Below, piece by piece: positions 36,746 to 44,439 of a DNA stretch of 64,000 nt. This stretch comes from Mesorhizobium sp. Lineage in GTDB: Bacteria; Pseudomonadota; Alphaproteobacteria; Rhizobiales; Rhizobiaceae. How positions within the stretch are numbered: the first letter of the stretch is position 1; every line of letters begins with the position of its first letter. The position numbers and the translations under genes were made by a program. A model generated the notes under the pieces. It saw only the letters and a list, made by a program, of their open reading frames with translations, was not told where the DNA came from and searched no databases. The stretch lies in the NCBI GenBank assembly GCA_004020545.1, contig SAQE01000018.1:1-64000 (forward strand), in the 5' to 3' direction.

Positions 36746-36846
36746 TTTGCCCTCCCTTGCGGCTATCCCGTCAAATGAGAACAAAAAGAGAACTAAGTGT
36801 CAAGAGAGACCTTGACCGAACAGGAATATGTTCCTCATTTCAGCCT

Positions 36847-37164
36847 ATGCCGGAACAACCAGAAAAGTGGCCGAGAGGCGCCGCCTGGACCCTGACGCAT
36901 GCCCATGACGCGGGGCAAGTGGCGGGCATCCGTTGCGCCCGCTGCAACATCACGCGCTACTACAAGCCGCTCGAGCTGCGGGAGGTGATCGGCAACGTCA
37001 CGATCGACGAGGTGCGGGACAAGGTCCGCTGTCAGCAATGCAAAAGTCGGGAGTGGATGAGCGCCCAGCTATTCCATCCGACGGGCGAGCAAGCGCACAC
37101 GATCCGCTTCCGGCGCCTTGTGCAGATCCGATGGGAGAAACGGGTGATCTGGCGGGACGAATAA
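36847..37164 (+). CDS. Zinc-ribbon hypothetical protein
   Basis: A protein of 105 aa from ATG 36847; the frame is open further upstream to 36757. Two Cys pairs, RCARCNIT and RCQQCKSR, 46 residues apart, form a likely zinc ribbon. The rest is basic (IRFRRLVQIRWEKRVIWRD). Probably nucleic-acid-binding by fold; the exact role is unknown. Confidence 0.55.
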   Translation: MPEQPEKWPRGAAWTLTHAHDAGQVAGIRCARCNITRYYKPLELREVIGNVTIDEVRDKVRCQQCKSREWMSAQLFHPTGEQAHTIRFRRLVQIRWEKRVIWRDE

Positions 37165-37339
37165 GCTTACGAATCCGTAAGTCGCCGATTCAGGTCAACC
37201 TGGCTTACGATCCTTGCTAGCAGCACACGTCCCTATTCTGCTGCTCGGCGGGCCAGCACTCCCGTCAACAGCCCGCTGCCCCTGTGTCACCTCGGCAGCG
37301 GGCTATTGTGCGCAGCAGCGCCAGCGGAAGGGTCGTTCG

Positions 37340-37492
37340 GTGAGAAAGGTAATCTTGGGGCTTGTAGCGCTGCTCTTTCTGGCCGTGGCGATTGCGAGTG
37401 TCCGTTCCCTGATCTTCGGGTGCCCTCATGGGGGATCTTACGGTTGCACCAAAAAATTCAATCGGGAAGTCTGTGGCTGCCCCGAGTCATGA
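37340..37492 (+). CDS. Small membrane-anchored protein
   Basis: A protein of 50 aa from GTG 37340, with a GGAAGGG-like site upstream. It has one hydrophobic segment (VILGLVALLFLAVAIASV) followed by a short periplasmic tail with four Cys (FGCPHGGSYGCTKKF, CGC). The conserved-looking Cys pattern suggests a disulfide-bonded miniprotein. Function is unknown. Confidence 0.5.
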   Translation: MRKVILGLVALLFLAVAIASVRSLIFGCPHGGSYGCTKKFNREVCGCPES

Positions 37493-37499
37493 CCGCCCC

Positions 37500-37682
37500 T
37501 TAGTCCCAATCCTGATCAGGCGTAGCGGGACGGCGATTCCAGCTTCTGACGGCGTTCAATTCGTCGATGCAGACCGGGCCGGATGCTCCACAATTTTCGC
37601 GTCGCATGACAACTCCCGCCTCATCCGTCACATGTGGGCTTACCTCATTGCCGTCGCAAAACGGGCAGGGATCCGCCGTCAC
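37500..37682 (-). CDS. Lar-like zinc-ribbon protein (restriction-alleviation family)
   Basis: A protein of 60 aa from GTG 37682, whose GTG overlaps the mucR TGA. It has CPFCDGNEV near the N-terminus, a later Cys in ENCGASGP and a C-terminal SWNRRPAT, the Lar-family frame (paired Cys and the terminal WNRR). Lar proteins of phages and prophages modulate type I restriction; many family members have no tested role. Coupling to mucR is unusual. Confidence 0.6.
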   Translation of the reverse strand: MTADPCPFCDGNEVSPHVTDEAGVVMRRENCGASGPVCIDELNAVRSWNRRPATPDQDWD

Positions 37683-38119
37683 CGGGTTGAACGCTTTTTG
37701 CCGTTGCTCTTCGCCGGCTTTGCTGCGGGCTTCCGACCTAGTCCGCTCGACTTCGCTAAGGCCGATCGCTGGGCTGCGTAGTTCGCCGCTACCATCGGGT
37801 AGTCCTGCTTCAACCCCCACTTGGCCCGGTACTCGTCGGGCGTCAGCCCATAGTGCACGTCGAGATGGCGCTTCAGCGATTTGAACTTCTTCCCGTCCTC
37901 GAGGCAGACGATGTAATCGGGGAACACCGATCGCCTCGGATTGACGGCGGGAGCCTGGGCCGGCGTCTCGGCTTCGACTGGCTGACCAATTTTCGAGAGT
38001 GACGAATTCACGCTCGAAATTAGTTCCGGCAGAGACGACACGGGCAGCGGGTTCTTACTAACATAGGCAGATACAATGTCAGCGGTCAGTTCGATCAAAT
38101 TGATAGCGTCTTCGGCCAA
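37679..38119 (-). CDS. Ros/MucR-family transcriptional regulator
   Basis: A 146-aa protein with the family core YIVCLEDGKKFKSLKRHL, VHYGLTPDEYRAKWGL and DYPMVAANYAAQRS. In Ros the zinc ligands are C-x2-C...H-x3-H; here the second Cys is Asp (CLEDG), as in several rhizobial MucR homologues that fold without canonical zinc coordination. The N-terminal 60 residues form the oligomerisation part. MucR proteins bind AT-rich DNA as nucleoid-like repressors of exported and horizontally acquired genes. The C-terminus is Lys/Ala-rich. Confidence 0.92.
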   Translation of the reverse strand: MAEDAINLIELTADIVSAYVSKNPLPVSSLPELISSVNSSLSKIGQPVEAETPAQAPAVNPRRSVFPDYIVCLEDGKKFKSLKRHLDVHYGLTPDEYRAKWGLKQDYPMVAANYAAQRSALAKSSGLGRKPAAKPAKSNGKKRSTR

Positions 38120-38488
38120 GGCAAACTCTCCGGTTCAAGCATCCGTTTTCCTACCTTCCCGGAGCGATGCAATCAACGGCAGACCTGCACCTTGTTACTG
38201 AAAGTTGACGCCGTCTGCCACATGTCGTCCATAAGCTGACTCCCGACATTCCTGAAATCTGCATCTTCCAGATCGAGTTCTAATTCATAGGCTGCGTTGC
38301 TTTTGACCCATAAGTGAATATTGACGCATAACCTAGATAAGTTTCAGCTTGGCGGGTTGATAGGAAAGCCGGAATGGCGGCGTTCGCGCGAAGGCGGGTA
38401 GCTCGCGCGCTGTGGTCAACACCGTTTTGTGAGGAGAACGCGAACGACATTGGCGGGTTTGGTAGCCGTTCAAGTGGAACGACAGAGA
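38120..38488. promoter_or_regulatory. Divergent mucR/hydrolase promoter region with direct repeats
   Basis: AT-richer than its flanks. Two direct repeats TTGACCCATAA (38303-38313) and TTGACGCATAA (38321-38331) are spaced 18 bp start to start, nearly two helical turns, as expected for a regulator binding on one DNA face. A third TTGACGCCGT lies near 38203. The divergent genes are mucR (minus) and the hydrolase (plus). Confidence 0.45.
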
Positions 38489-39352
38489 ATGGCCCATTAC
38501 GCGCGACTGCTGCTGCGTAGGCACATCTTTTGGATGGCTTTGCTTATAAGCCATCTTTGTGCCTCCCATGCCGACGCTGATGAGTTGGTGCAATTTGAAA
38601 GCGCCGCTATGAAGCCGACACCTTTTCAGGAGCGGATTGCGCAACAAAACGGGCAGGCGCTTCAAGCCGTTCCTGGAACTCCGTTGAACGGGTATCTGAC
38701 GCGGCCGCCGGGCAAGGGACCGTTCCCGGCCGTCGTCGTTCTCCACGGATGTACGGGCATGCTTCCGAATGTAAGGAAAACCTGGTCGGAGCGGCTTTCC
38801 TCCTGGGGATACGTCGCCCTCTTCGTCGACAGCTTCAGTACTCGGGGCATTCGCGAGACATGCGATCAAGGCCCCCTTCCCGATCGCGTCTATGACGCAT
38901 ACGGCGCCTTGGAGTTCCTGTCGAAATTGAGTTTCGTCGACCCCCAGCGCATAGCGCTGGCCGGGTCCTCCGCTGGCGGGACCACAACACTCGAGGCCGT
39001 GCAACGCGGCAGCGCCGAGCAGCTTATGGACCGCAAGTTCAAGGCAGCGATTGCCTACTATCCAAACTGTTCGGTTACGAACGGCGACATGACCGTCCCG
39101 ACCTTGATCCTGATCGGCGAGCTTGACGATTGGACCCCAGCGAAGAAATGCCAGGAGATGGTGGCACCGCGCAACGGCAAGGGTGGCGCCGTGCAGCTTG
39201 AGGTCTTCAAAGGCGCTCGCCACGCATTTGCCGATCCGGGATTGAAGACCGGCACCGAGGACCATGGCCACCGGGTGGAATACAACGCGGCCGCGGCCGA
39301 TAAATCCATAACTGATGTTCAAACCTTTCTGCGGAGGGCCTTCGCAAACTAG
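38489..39352 (+). CDS. Exported dienelactone-hydrolase-like alpha/beta hydrolase
   Basis: A protein of 287 aa from ATG 38489; the frame is open from 38429. A signal-peptide-like start (ARLLLRRHIFWMALLISHLC) ends near ASHADA. The alpha/beta-hydrolase core has VVLHGCTGM (oxyanion), IALAGSSAGG (nucleophile Ser; true dienelactone hydrolases use Cys), LIGELDDWTP (Asp) and ARHAFADPG (His). The substrate is unknown; it is likely a periplasmic esterase. It stands alone, convergent with the amidohydrolase gene. Confidence 0.85.
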   Translation: MAHYARLLLRRHIFWMALLISHLCASHADADELVQFESAAMKPTPFQERIAQQNGQALQAVPGTPLNGYLTRPPGKGPFPAVVVLHGCTGMLPNVRKTWSERLSSWGYVALFVDSFSTRGIRETCDQGPLPDRVYDAYGALEFLSKLSFVDPQRIALAGSSAGGTTTLEAVQRGSAEQLMDRKFKAAIAYYPNCSVTNGDMTVPTLILIGELDDWTPAKKCQEMVAPRNGKGGAVQLEVFKGARHAFADPGLKTGTEDHGHRVEYNAAAADKSITDVQTFLRRAFAN

Positions 39353-39474
39353 GTTCCCCATCCCACCAGAAACGGTCGCAGCAGCTTCCTGTTGGCGTTT
39401 CCATCCGTTTGAAGCGTCTGCCATAAATGGCGATGAAGCTATTCGCCTGCGCCCTAATGGCGCCCCCCTTGCGG

Positions 39475-40635
39475 TCATTCGAGCGGTAATCTGCGCTCAA
39501 CGATGGCCCGGAAATATGCAATGCCAAAAGGAATAGCATCGTCATTGAAGTCGTAACGAGCGTCATGGACACCGGGGCCATCCCCATTGCCGATGAGCAT
39601 GATGTTTCCTGGGCGAGCCTCGAGCATGAATGCAAAGTCCTCGGAACCCATCAATGGCCCCATGTCGGATTTGACGTTCTCTTCGCCCACCAATGATCTT
39701 GCTGCACTCACTGCAAAAGCAGTTTCGTTCGGATGGTTCACCGTCGGTGGAAACATCCGTTTGTAAGTGACGGTGGCTCTCGCGCCGTAGGCCTCAGCAA
39801 CGTGCTCCGCGATTTCTGTTACCCGTCTCTCTATCAAGTCGCGGGTGGGGGGATGGAAGGTCCTGGCCGTTCCGCCCATTTCGGCTGACTGCGGGATGAC
39901 GTTGCCTGCCGTGCCGCCCTTTATCCAGCCGACTGTGACCACTGCACATTGGCGGGGATGGACATTGCGGGAGACGATCGTCTGGAGAGCCAAAAGGATG
40001 TTCGCACCGACGACGAGAGGGTCGACGCTAGTGTGGGGATCCGCGCCGTGCGCTCCTTTGCCGTCGATCCTTATTCGGAAGCCATCCGCAGATGCCCCGA
40101 GTGGTCCGCTGGCGGTAGTGAATTGGCCAATTGGCAGTCCCGGCTCGGTGTGCATGGCATAGACTTCGGTTATCCCGAAGCGGTCCATCAGGCCATCTTC
40201 GAGCATTGCTTTGGCACCTCCGCCACCTTCCTCCGCTGGCTGGAAGATGACAACCGCAGTGCCATTGAACGCGCGGGTCCGGGCCAGATTGCGTGCGGCA
40301 CCAAGGAGCATGGCAGTGTGGCCATCATGTCCGCAGGCGTGCATCACCCCCTTGGTTGTCGACGTCCAGGCTGCCCCGGTTTCCTCCTCGATTGGGAGTG
40401 CATCCATGTCAGCGCGCAGGGCTATAACCTTCCCACTGGTCCGCTTCTGGCCGTGAATTATGCCAACGACGCCAGTCTTGCCGATGGCCGCTACAACCTC
40501 GTCGCATCCGAATTCGGTTAGTTTTGCGGCTACCAAAGCCGCCGTTCTGTGGACCTCGAATTGAAGCTCAGGGTGTGCGTGAATGTCACGTCGCCATTCG
40601 ACTACATCGGCGTAGTCAGCGTCCTTGCCGGCCAT
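39475..40635 (-). CDS. M20-family amidohydrolase (hippurate hydrolase-like)
   Basis: A 386-aa protein with GGGAG five bases before the ATG. It opens WRRDIHAHPELQFEVHRTA and carries the metal-ligand segments ALRADMDALPI, HACGHDGHTAMLLGAA, FQPAEEGGGGA and the C-terminal MGSEDFAFML, complete for the HipO/AbgB/IAA-amino-acid hydrolase group. It hydrolyses an N-acyl amino acid in the cytoplasm; in soil bacteria candidates include hippurate and plant conjugates. No clear operon partner. Confidence 0.93.
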   Translation of the reverse strand: MAGKDADYADVVEWRRDIHAHPELQFEVHRTAALVAAKLTEFGCDEVVAAIGKTGVVGIIHGQKRTSGKVIALRADMDALPIEEETGAAWTSTTKGVMHACGHDGHTAMLLGAARNLARTRAFNGTAVVIFQPAEEGGGGAKAMLEDGLMDRFGITEVYAMHTEPGLPIGQFTTASGPLGASADGFRIRIDGKGAHGADPHTSVDPLVVGANILLALQTIVSRNVHPRQCAVVTVGWIKGGTAGNVIPQSAEMGGTARTFHPPTRDLIERRVTEIAEHVAEAYGARATVTYKRMFPPTVNHPNETAFAVSAARSLVGEENVKSDMGPLMGSEDFAFMLEARPGNIMLIGNGDGPGVHDARYDFNDDAIPFGIAYFRAIVERRLPLE

Positions 40636-40856
40636 TTGCGTCTCCCGTCGATGTGCTCCGGAAAGATGGCTTGAAGGATACCCGGTTTCAGATTAGGAAC
40701 AATGTCGTAGCGACCCAGATCGGGCTATGACGATTTCGGAGCCTGCGGACAGCGCGCCAATTGCCTGGGACCGCGCAACTACCGAAACGCCACCCCCGTG
40801 GCTTGGATGTTGCTGGCGGAGCGCGAATTAGCTTTCAGGGCGTTCACAAGCTCGCG

Positions 40857-41408
40857 TCAAGCGACAGGCGGGATGTGGTAGACGACCGAGTGGTATTTCG
40901 GATTGGTCCGTCGCTCCGCGATACGGCCGCCAATTGCTTCGGCAATCCGCCTGCTTGCATCGTTCTCTTCCGCAACCGGATATTCGAAGTATTCGACGCG
41001 AAGATGCTTGCTTGCCCAAGCTGCCACCGAACCGATCAATTCGCGACCGTATCCTAGCCCATGGACATCGCGCCGAAGCCAGATTCCCAGTTCTGGTTTT
41101 CCGGATCGCACCGCGTGTACGCCGACGATTCCAAGGCATCGGCCGTCTTTTCGGGCGCGGGCCACCAAATGAAGGTCTGACCGATCCTCGATTGACGGAA
41201 TCCATGTTCGCCAAACCTCTTCGAAATCTTCTAATGAGGGTGGAGGTTCCCACGCCATAAATCTTGTGATCTCGGGGGAGATGCAGGCAAAGACCTCGGG
41301 AGCATCGCCCGGCTCGAATGGTCTGACCAGCGTCCGCGCGGACGAGATCTCAATTGCAGCATCTGTCGTCCTCGTCGTCACAGGCTGGCTCCCATTTTGC
41401 TGAGGCAC
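40857..41408 (-). CDS. GNAT N-acetyltransferase (RimJ/RimL type)
   Basis: A protein of 183 aa from a GTG start. The N-terminus TLVRPFEPGDAPEVFACI, the strand ELGIWLRRDVHGLGYGREL (acetyl-CoA loop, variant R-x2-G-x-G) and VAEENDASRRIAEAIGG are typical of RimJ/RimL-like acetyltransferases. The acceptor is unknown; alarm-type small-molecule or protein N-terminal acetylation are the usual roles. Confidence 0.85.
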   Translation of the reverse strand: MPQQNGSQPVTTRTTDAAIEISSARTLVRPFEPGDAPEVFACISPEITRFMAWEPPPSLEDFEEVWRTWIPSIEDRSDLHLVARARKDGRCLGIVGVHAVRSGKPELGIWLRRDVHGLGYGRELIGSVAAWASKHLRVEYFEYPVAEENDASRRIAEAIGGRIAERRTNPKYHSVVYHIPPVA

Positions 41409-41412
41409 CTTG

Positions 41413-41447
41413 CGCTAGTGGCGGAAGTCTAACGCTTGGTACTCGGT
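41413..41447 (+). repeat. Direct repeat, left copy, flanking the GNAT gene at 41513
   Basis: The sequence CGCTAGTGG followed 11 bp later by AACGCTTGGT recurs with few changes at 42052-42086. The two copies bracket one acetyltransferase gene. Whether this is a mobile cassette boundary, a transcription signal or chance is open. Confidence 0.4.
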
Positions 41448-41512
41448 GCATTTAATGTCAATGATAATGCAGCGTGCCGTATGCGAGCGGTGGGGTAGAA
41501 GGAGAGACTATT

Positions 41513-42013
41513 TTGCTCATTCGTCCCGAAGAGCCTCGAGACCACAAGTCAATTCATCAGCTTACCAAGCGCGCCTTCGTGCCAATGTCTTTTAGCGATG
41601 GAAAGGAGGCCCCGTTAATCGACATGTTGCGGGACAGCGGGGACCTCAGAATTTCCCTTGTAGCGGAAATCGGCGGCAAGGTGGCAGGGCATGTGGCGTT
41701 CTCTCCGGTGACAATCGACGGCAAACATGATGGTTGGTTTGGACTGGGACCGATTTCGGTCGAACCGGAACTCCAGAAGCAGGGAATCGGTCGAGCGCTG
41801 GTTGAAGCTGGTCTCAAGCTGCTTGAGGAGAGTGGAGCGAGAGGCTGTGTTCTGACCGGGGATCCCGCCATCTACAGCCGTTTCGGGTTTAGGAGCGACG
41901 GGCGGCTCACTTACGGAAGGACCGATCCTCGCGAGGTCCAGTGGGTCGCTTTCAACGGCGAAGCTCCTATCGGCGTTTTGAATTTTGCGGCCGCTTTTGG
42001 TCCCGCACCATGA
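41513..42013 (+). CDS. GNAT N-acetyltransferase (YhbS type)
   Basis: A protein of 166 aa from TTG 41513, favoured by AGGAGAG seven bases upstream; a GTG at 41474 would add 13 residues. Motifs: IRPEEPRDHKSIHQLTKRAF, the strand VAGHVAFSPVTID, the acetyl-CoA loop LQKQGIGRALVEAGL (Q-x2-G-x-G) and VLTGDPAIYSRFGFRSDG. This is the YhbS-like group of predicted acetyltransferases. The acceptor is not known. Confidence 0.87.
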   Translation: MLIRPEEPRDHKSIHQLTKRAFVPMSFSDGKEAPLIDMLRDSGDLRISLVAEIGGKVAGHVAFSPVTIDGKHDGWFGLGPISVEPELQKQGIGRALVEAGLKLLEESGARGCVLTGDPAIYSRFGFRSDGRLTYGRTDPREVQWVAFNGEAPIGVLNFAAAFGPAP

Positions 42014-42051
42014 CCAGCGGGCTTTGCGGGTACCAAACGTCAGATTTTCGC

Positions 42052-42086
42052 CGCTAGTGGTGAACGCCTGACGCTTGGTGCCCGAC
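42052..42086 (+). repeat. Direct repeat, right copy, flanking the GNAT gene at 41513
   Basis: Second copy of the 35-bp repeat at 41413-41447 (CGCTAGTGG, then GACGCTTGGT), about 640 bp downstream, just behind the acetyltransferase stop. Confidence 0.4.
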
Positions 42087-42234
42087 GCGTAGGGCATCTC
42101 AGGGGGGAAGCAGACTGACGGCTTTGGAGATCGACATGGTCGAAAGCCGCCGTTCACTACGTGTCAAAGCCGCTCAGTTCTTACACCAGCTATGCTGCCT
42201 TCAGGGAAGATGGGGATTGTCGGTTACAAATGGC

Positions 42235-43269
42235 TCAAGTGTCTAGCATGTCCCACTCGTCGCCGAGCACCCAACGAATGGCGGACAGCTTGCCGCTGAG
42301 CATTCCCCACTCGAAATCGGTCCACGGGCCTAATTCGTCGGGATACTGCTCTTCGGCGGACTTCATGGCTGCGATCATACCGTCCCATATCTCGTCCACG
42401 ATCATGCTCCGCCGCTCTTCGAGCGTGCCAGCCTCCCAGACCTTCCTTGGAACCCGCTTCTGTTTACCGCTCTCGACCGCGCCGATGATGCCCCACTTGC
42501 GGCCGTACCAAATCTGCGTCGTCAATTTGTCCTCGGCTTCAAGCAGTTCGGACAGCGCCCGCGACTCTTGGCTGTATTCCCGCTCGAAGGTGATCTCCTC
42601 GATTAGGTCGCTGGCGTACTCTTTCAGGAGCGCGCCAAGGTTGGTTGAGTAGCGCGAGTGCACCCCATCGAAGAGGGCCGCGAGGTCCGGGTGCGGTAAG
42701 CGCGTGTCGGCACCCTTTTGACTGAAGTCGTGGATATTGTGCGTGACGAATGCGAGCACGTCGTCGCCCTCCCGCTTGGCGAATGCGTCGATGTATGTCT
42801 CAATGATTATCGCGTCGCCGATGCCGTTCATCTGTCGGTGGAACGGGGCGACTTTGGCGATGGCGCGATCCGCAGCCCGGACCTTTATGCTCTCGCTGAC
42901 GGGGATCGGTTCGGTCGTTGCGAACAGCTTCTCGATCAGGCCAACCGCTTCATTCACGGCCTCGCCGCCAGTGGTGATGCGATGATCAATCTCGTTCAGT
43001 TGCTTGAGAACTTCGTTCCGGCCGTCCTCTGGTGCGAACTGCACAATTGCGTCCTTCACCCGTTTGAAGTGACTCGACAGGCTGGCACGGCTGGATGCCA
43101 TTACCCGGTCCCGATTGTGGGCGAACTCATCGAGGATCATCTGCGGCAGTAGCAGTTCAACTTCCCCCGCTTCCGTCATCGTGAATAAGGCGTCCAACAA
43201 TGGCAGGTGGCGCGGGTCTTTCGTGAGATCCAGCCACACCGACGTGTCGATCAGTAGTTTGAGCTTCAT
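42235..43269 (-). CDS. Large PIN-domain protein (DUF4935-like)
   Basis: A 344-aa protein. The N-terminal 170 residues form a PIN nuclease domain: LLIDTSVWLDL (first Asp, D8), LPQMILDEFAHNR (Glu), GIGDAIIIETYIDAF (Asp) and VLAFVTHNIHDFS (terminal T-x-N-x2-D). The C-terminal 170 residues are helical and unassigned. This size is far above toxin-antitoxin VapC (about 130 aa), and no antitoxin gene is next to it. Such DUF4935/PIN proteins are probably RNases and occur in defence islands. The role here is unproven. Confidence 0.8.
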   Translation of the reverse strand: MKLKLLIDTSVWLDLTKDPRHLPLLDALFTMTEAGEVELLLPQMILDEFAHNRDRVMASSRASLSSHFKRVKDAIVQFAPEDGRNEVLKQLNEIDHRITTGGEAVNEAVGLIEKLFATTEPIPVSESIKVRAADRAIAKVAPFHRQMNGIGDAIIIETYIDAFAKREGDDVLAFVTHNIHDFSQKGADTRLPHPDLAALFDGVHSRYSTNLGALLKEYASDLIEEITFEREYSQESRALSELLEAEDKLTTQIWYGRKWGIIGAVESGKQKRVPRKVWEAGTLEERRSMIVDEIWDGMIAAMKSAEEQYPDELGPWTDFEWGMLSGKLSAIRWVLGDEWDMLDT

Positions 43270-43632
43270 CTCAGCCCCGCAAAAAAGATTGAATGCGGAG
43301 GCTAGCGGTTTCCAAGCACACGGTCACCACCCGCAGGCTGTCTCTTCCGCGGTGGGTGCGGCAGTCACTCGGCTGGCATGGTGTCAGAAGGCCGTATCGC
43401 GCTGTCCGCTATCAGGGGTCGAAAAGCACGTTGCGGCATGACCGGCTCGAGGTCACTCTGGCCATCCGGGACAGTTCAGTGGACCGTAAAATCCACAGCC
43501 GAAGTGTGCAAATTAATGTCGCACAACGTCAGCATAAACCCGCCGCCAGACAAAGGCGTTCATGATAGATCATTGAATTCGCGCGCCTAACCTCGACAGC
43601 GGACATCAGAGCGGTGTTCTCAGGCCACAGCC
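43270..43632. other. Gene-free stretch
   Basis: About 360 bp with no supported gene; the sequence ahead of the IS66 relic. Promoter elements of the PIN gene should be near 43270-43330. Confidence 0.35.
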
Positions 43633-43749
43633 TTAAGCTCGGGAGAGGGCGAGATAGCCCGGGCAGGATTCGTCGATCTGGCTGTTTAGGTGGCCGTTGA
43701 CGATCCTGGCGAGCACGTCGGCGAGGAAGCCGAGTGGCTCGAGAGCGCT
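43633..43749 (-). pseudogene. IS66-family transposase, C-terminal remnant
   Basis: Read on the minus strand, the frame gives LEPLGFLADVLARIVNGHLN and then SQIDESCPGYLA before a TAA at 43633-43635. LADVL-R-VNGH-NSQIDE is the conserved C-terminus of IS66 TnpC. Only about 38 residues remain and nothing upstream supports the rest, so it is a decayed insertion. Confidence 0.75.
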
Positions 43750-43813
43750 TTGTGCCCTGCTAGACCACCCCTTCATCACTTGTCTTCGATGCCCATTCGA
43801 ACACCCGTTCCTG

Positions 43814-44254
43814 CTACTCCTTCAAAAATTGCTCCCGGTCGGTGACAGGGCAGCCGAATATTGCCGCTCCCTTGACAAACCCCGCAAGAGCTTGCGGCTC
43901 CAATCTGCCGGTTGAGAGGTTTTCTTGGTTCACGACGATGGCCGTAAGCATTGGCCATCCTTTGCCATGAGCGTACTTCAGCAGGTCGTCCAGATGGCCA
44001 CTAATAGCGTAGCGCACCTTTGACCATTCGACGCCGCTTCCTTCCGCTATTTGCTTGTAGGATAGGCATCGGCGCTCAGCCGCCGCGGTACGAATAAGCT
44101 CCAAGGACTTGCTAAAGCTAAGCCCTTGACCCTTGCGCCTGGCGAGTTCGTCGAGTGCAGCAAGATACACCGGATCGGTAGTGTTCTTGCGATAGTTGTG
44201 TATGAGGTTCTGGAGCTGCTCGGTGGTGTGCTCGGATATTGGCCGCGCCGCCAT
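43814..44254 (-). CDS. Conserved hypothetical protein
   Basis: A 146-aa protein with a perfect AGGAGGT five bases before its ATG. Residues 60-100 (CLSYKQIAEGSGVEWSKVRY, then AISGHLDDLLKYAHGKGWPM) look like a helix-turn-helix of the DNA-alkyltransferase-like kind, where a helix pairs with a GWP-like segment; LTAIVVNQENLSTGRL follows. The family seems frequent in rhizobia without a known function. It could be DNA-binding. Confidence 0.65.
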   Translation of the reverse strand: MAARPISEHTTEQLQNLIHNYRKNTTDPVYLAALDELARRKGQGLSFSKSLELIRTAAAERRCLSYKQIAEGSGVEWSKVRYAISGHLDDLLKYAHGKGWPMLTAIVVNQENLSTGRLEPQALAGFVKGAAIFGCPVTDREQFLKE

Positions 44255-44439
44255 CGCCTACCTCCTATGTTAGGGTCCCAATCCAGCGCCGCAAGAATCA
44301 TCTCTTTGCAGGTAGCGGATGGCAATCGCTCGGCAATCCTGTGTTCGCCTTTGAACCCGCGAAGCTCAACTGCGTCGATCCCTCGCATGCGTTGCCAGGC
44401 AGGCCTGCTAACCCTGGGCAAACAACGATAAATTCGAGC

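Noticed and set aside
38333-39478. A 381-codon minus-strand open frame
   Set aside because: It is antisense to the alpha/beta hydrolase with an intact catalytic site and shows no recognisable domain.
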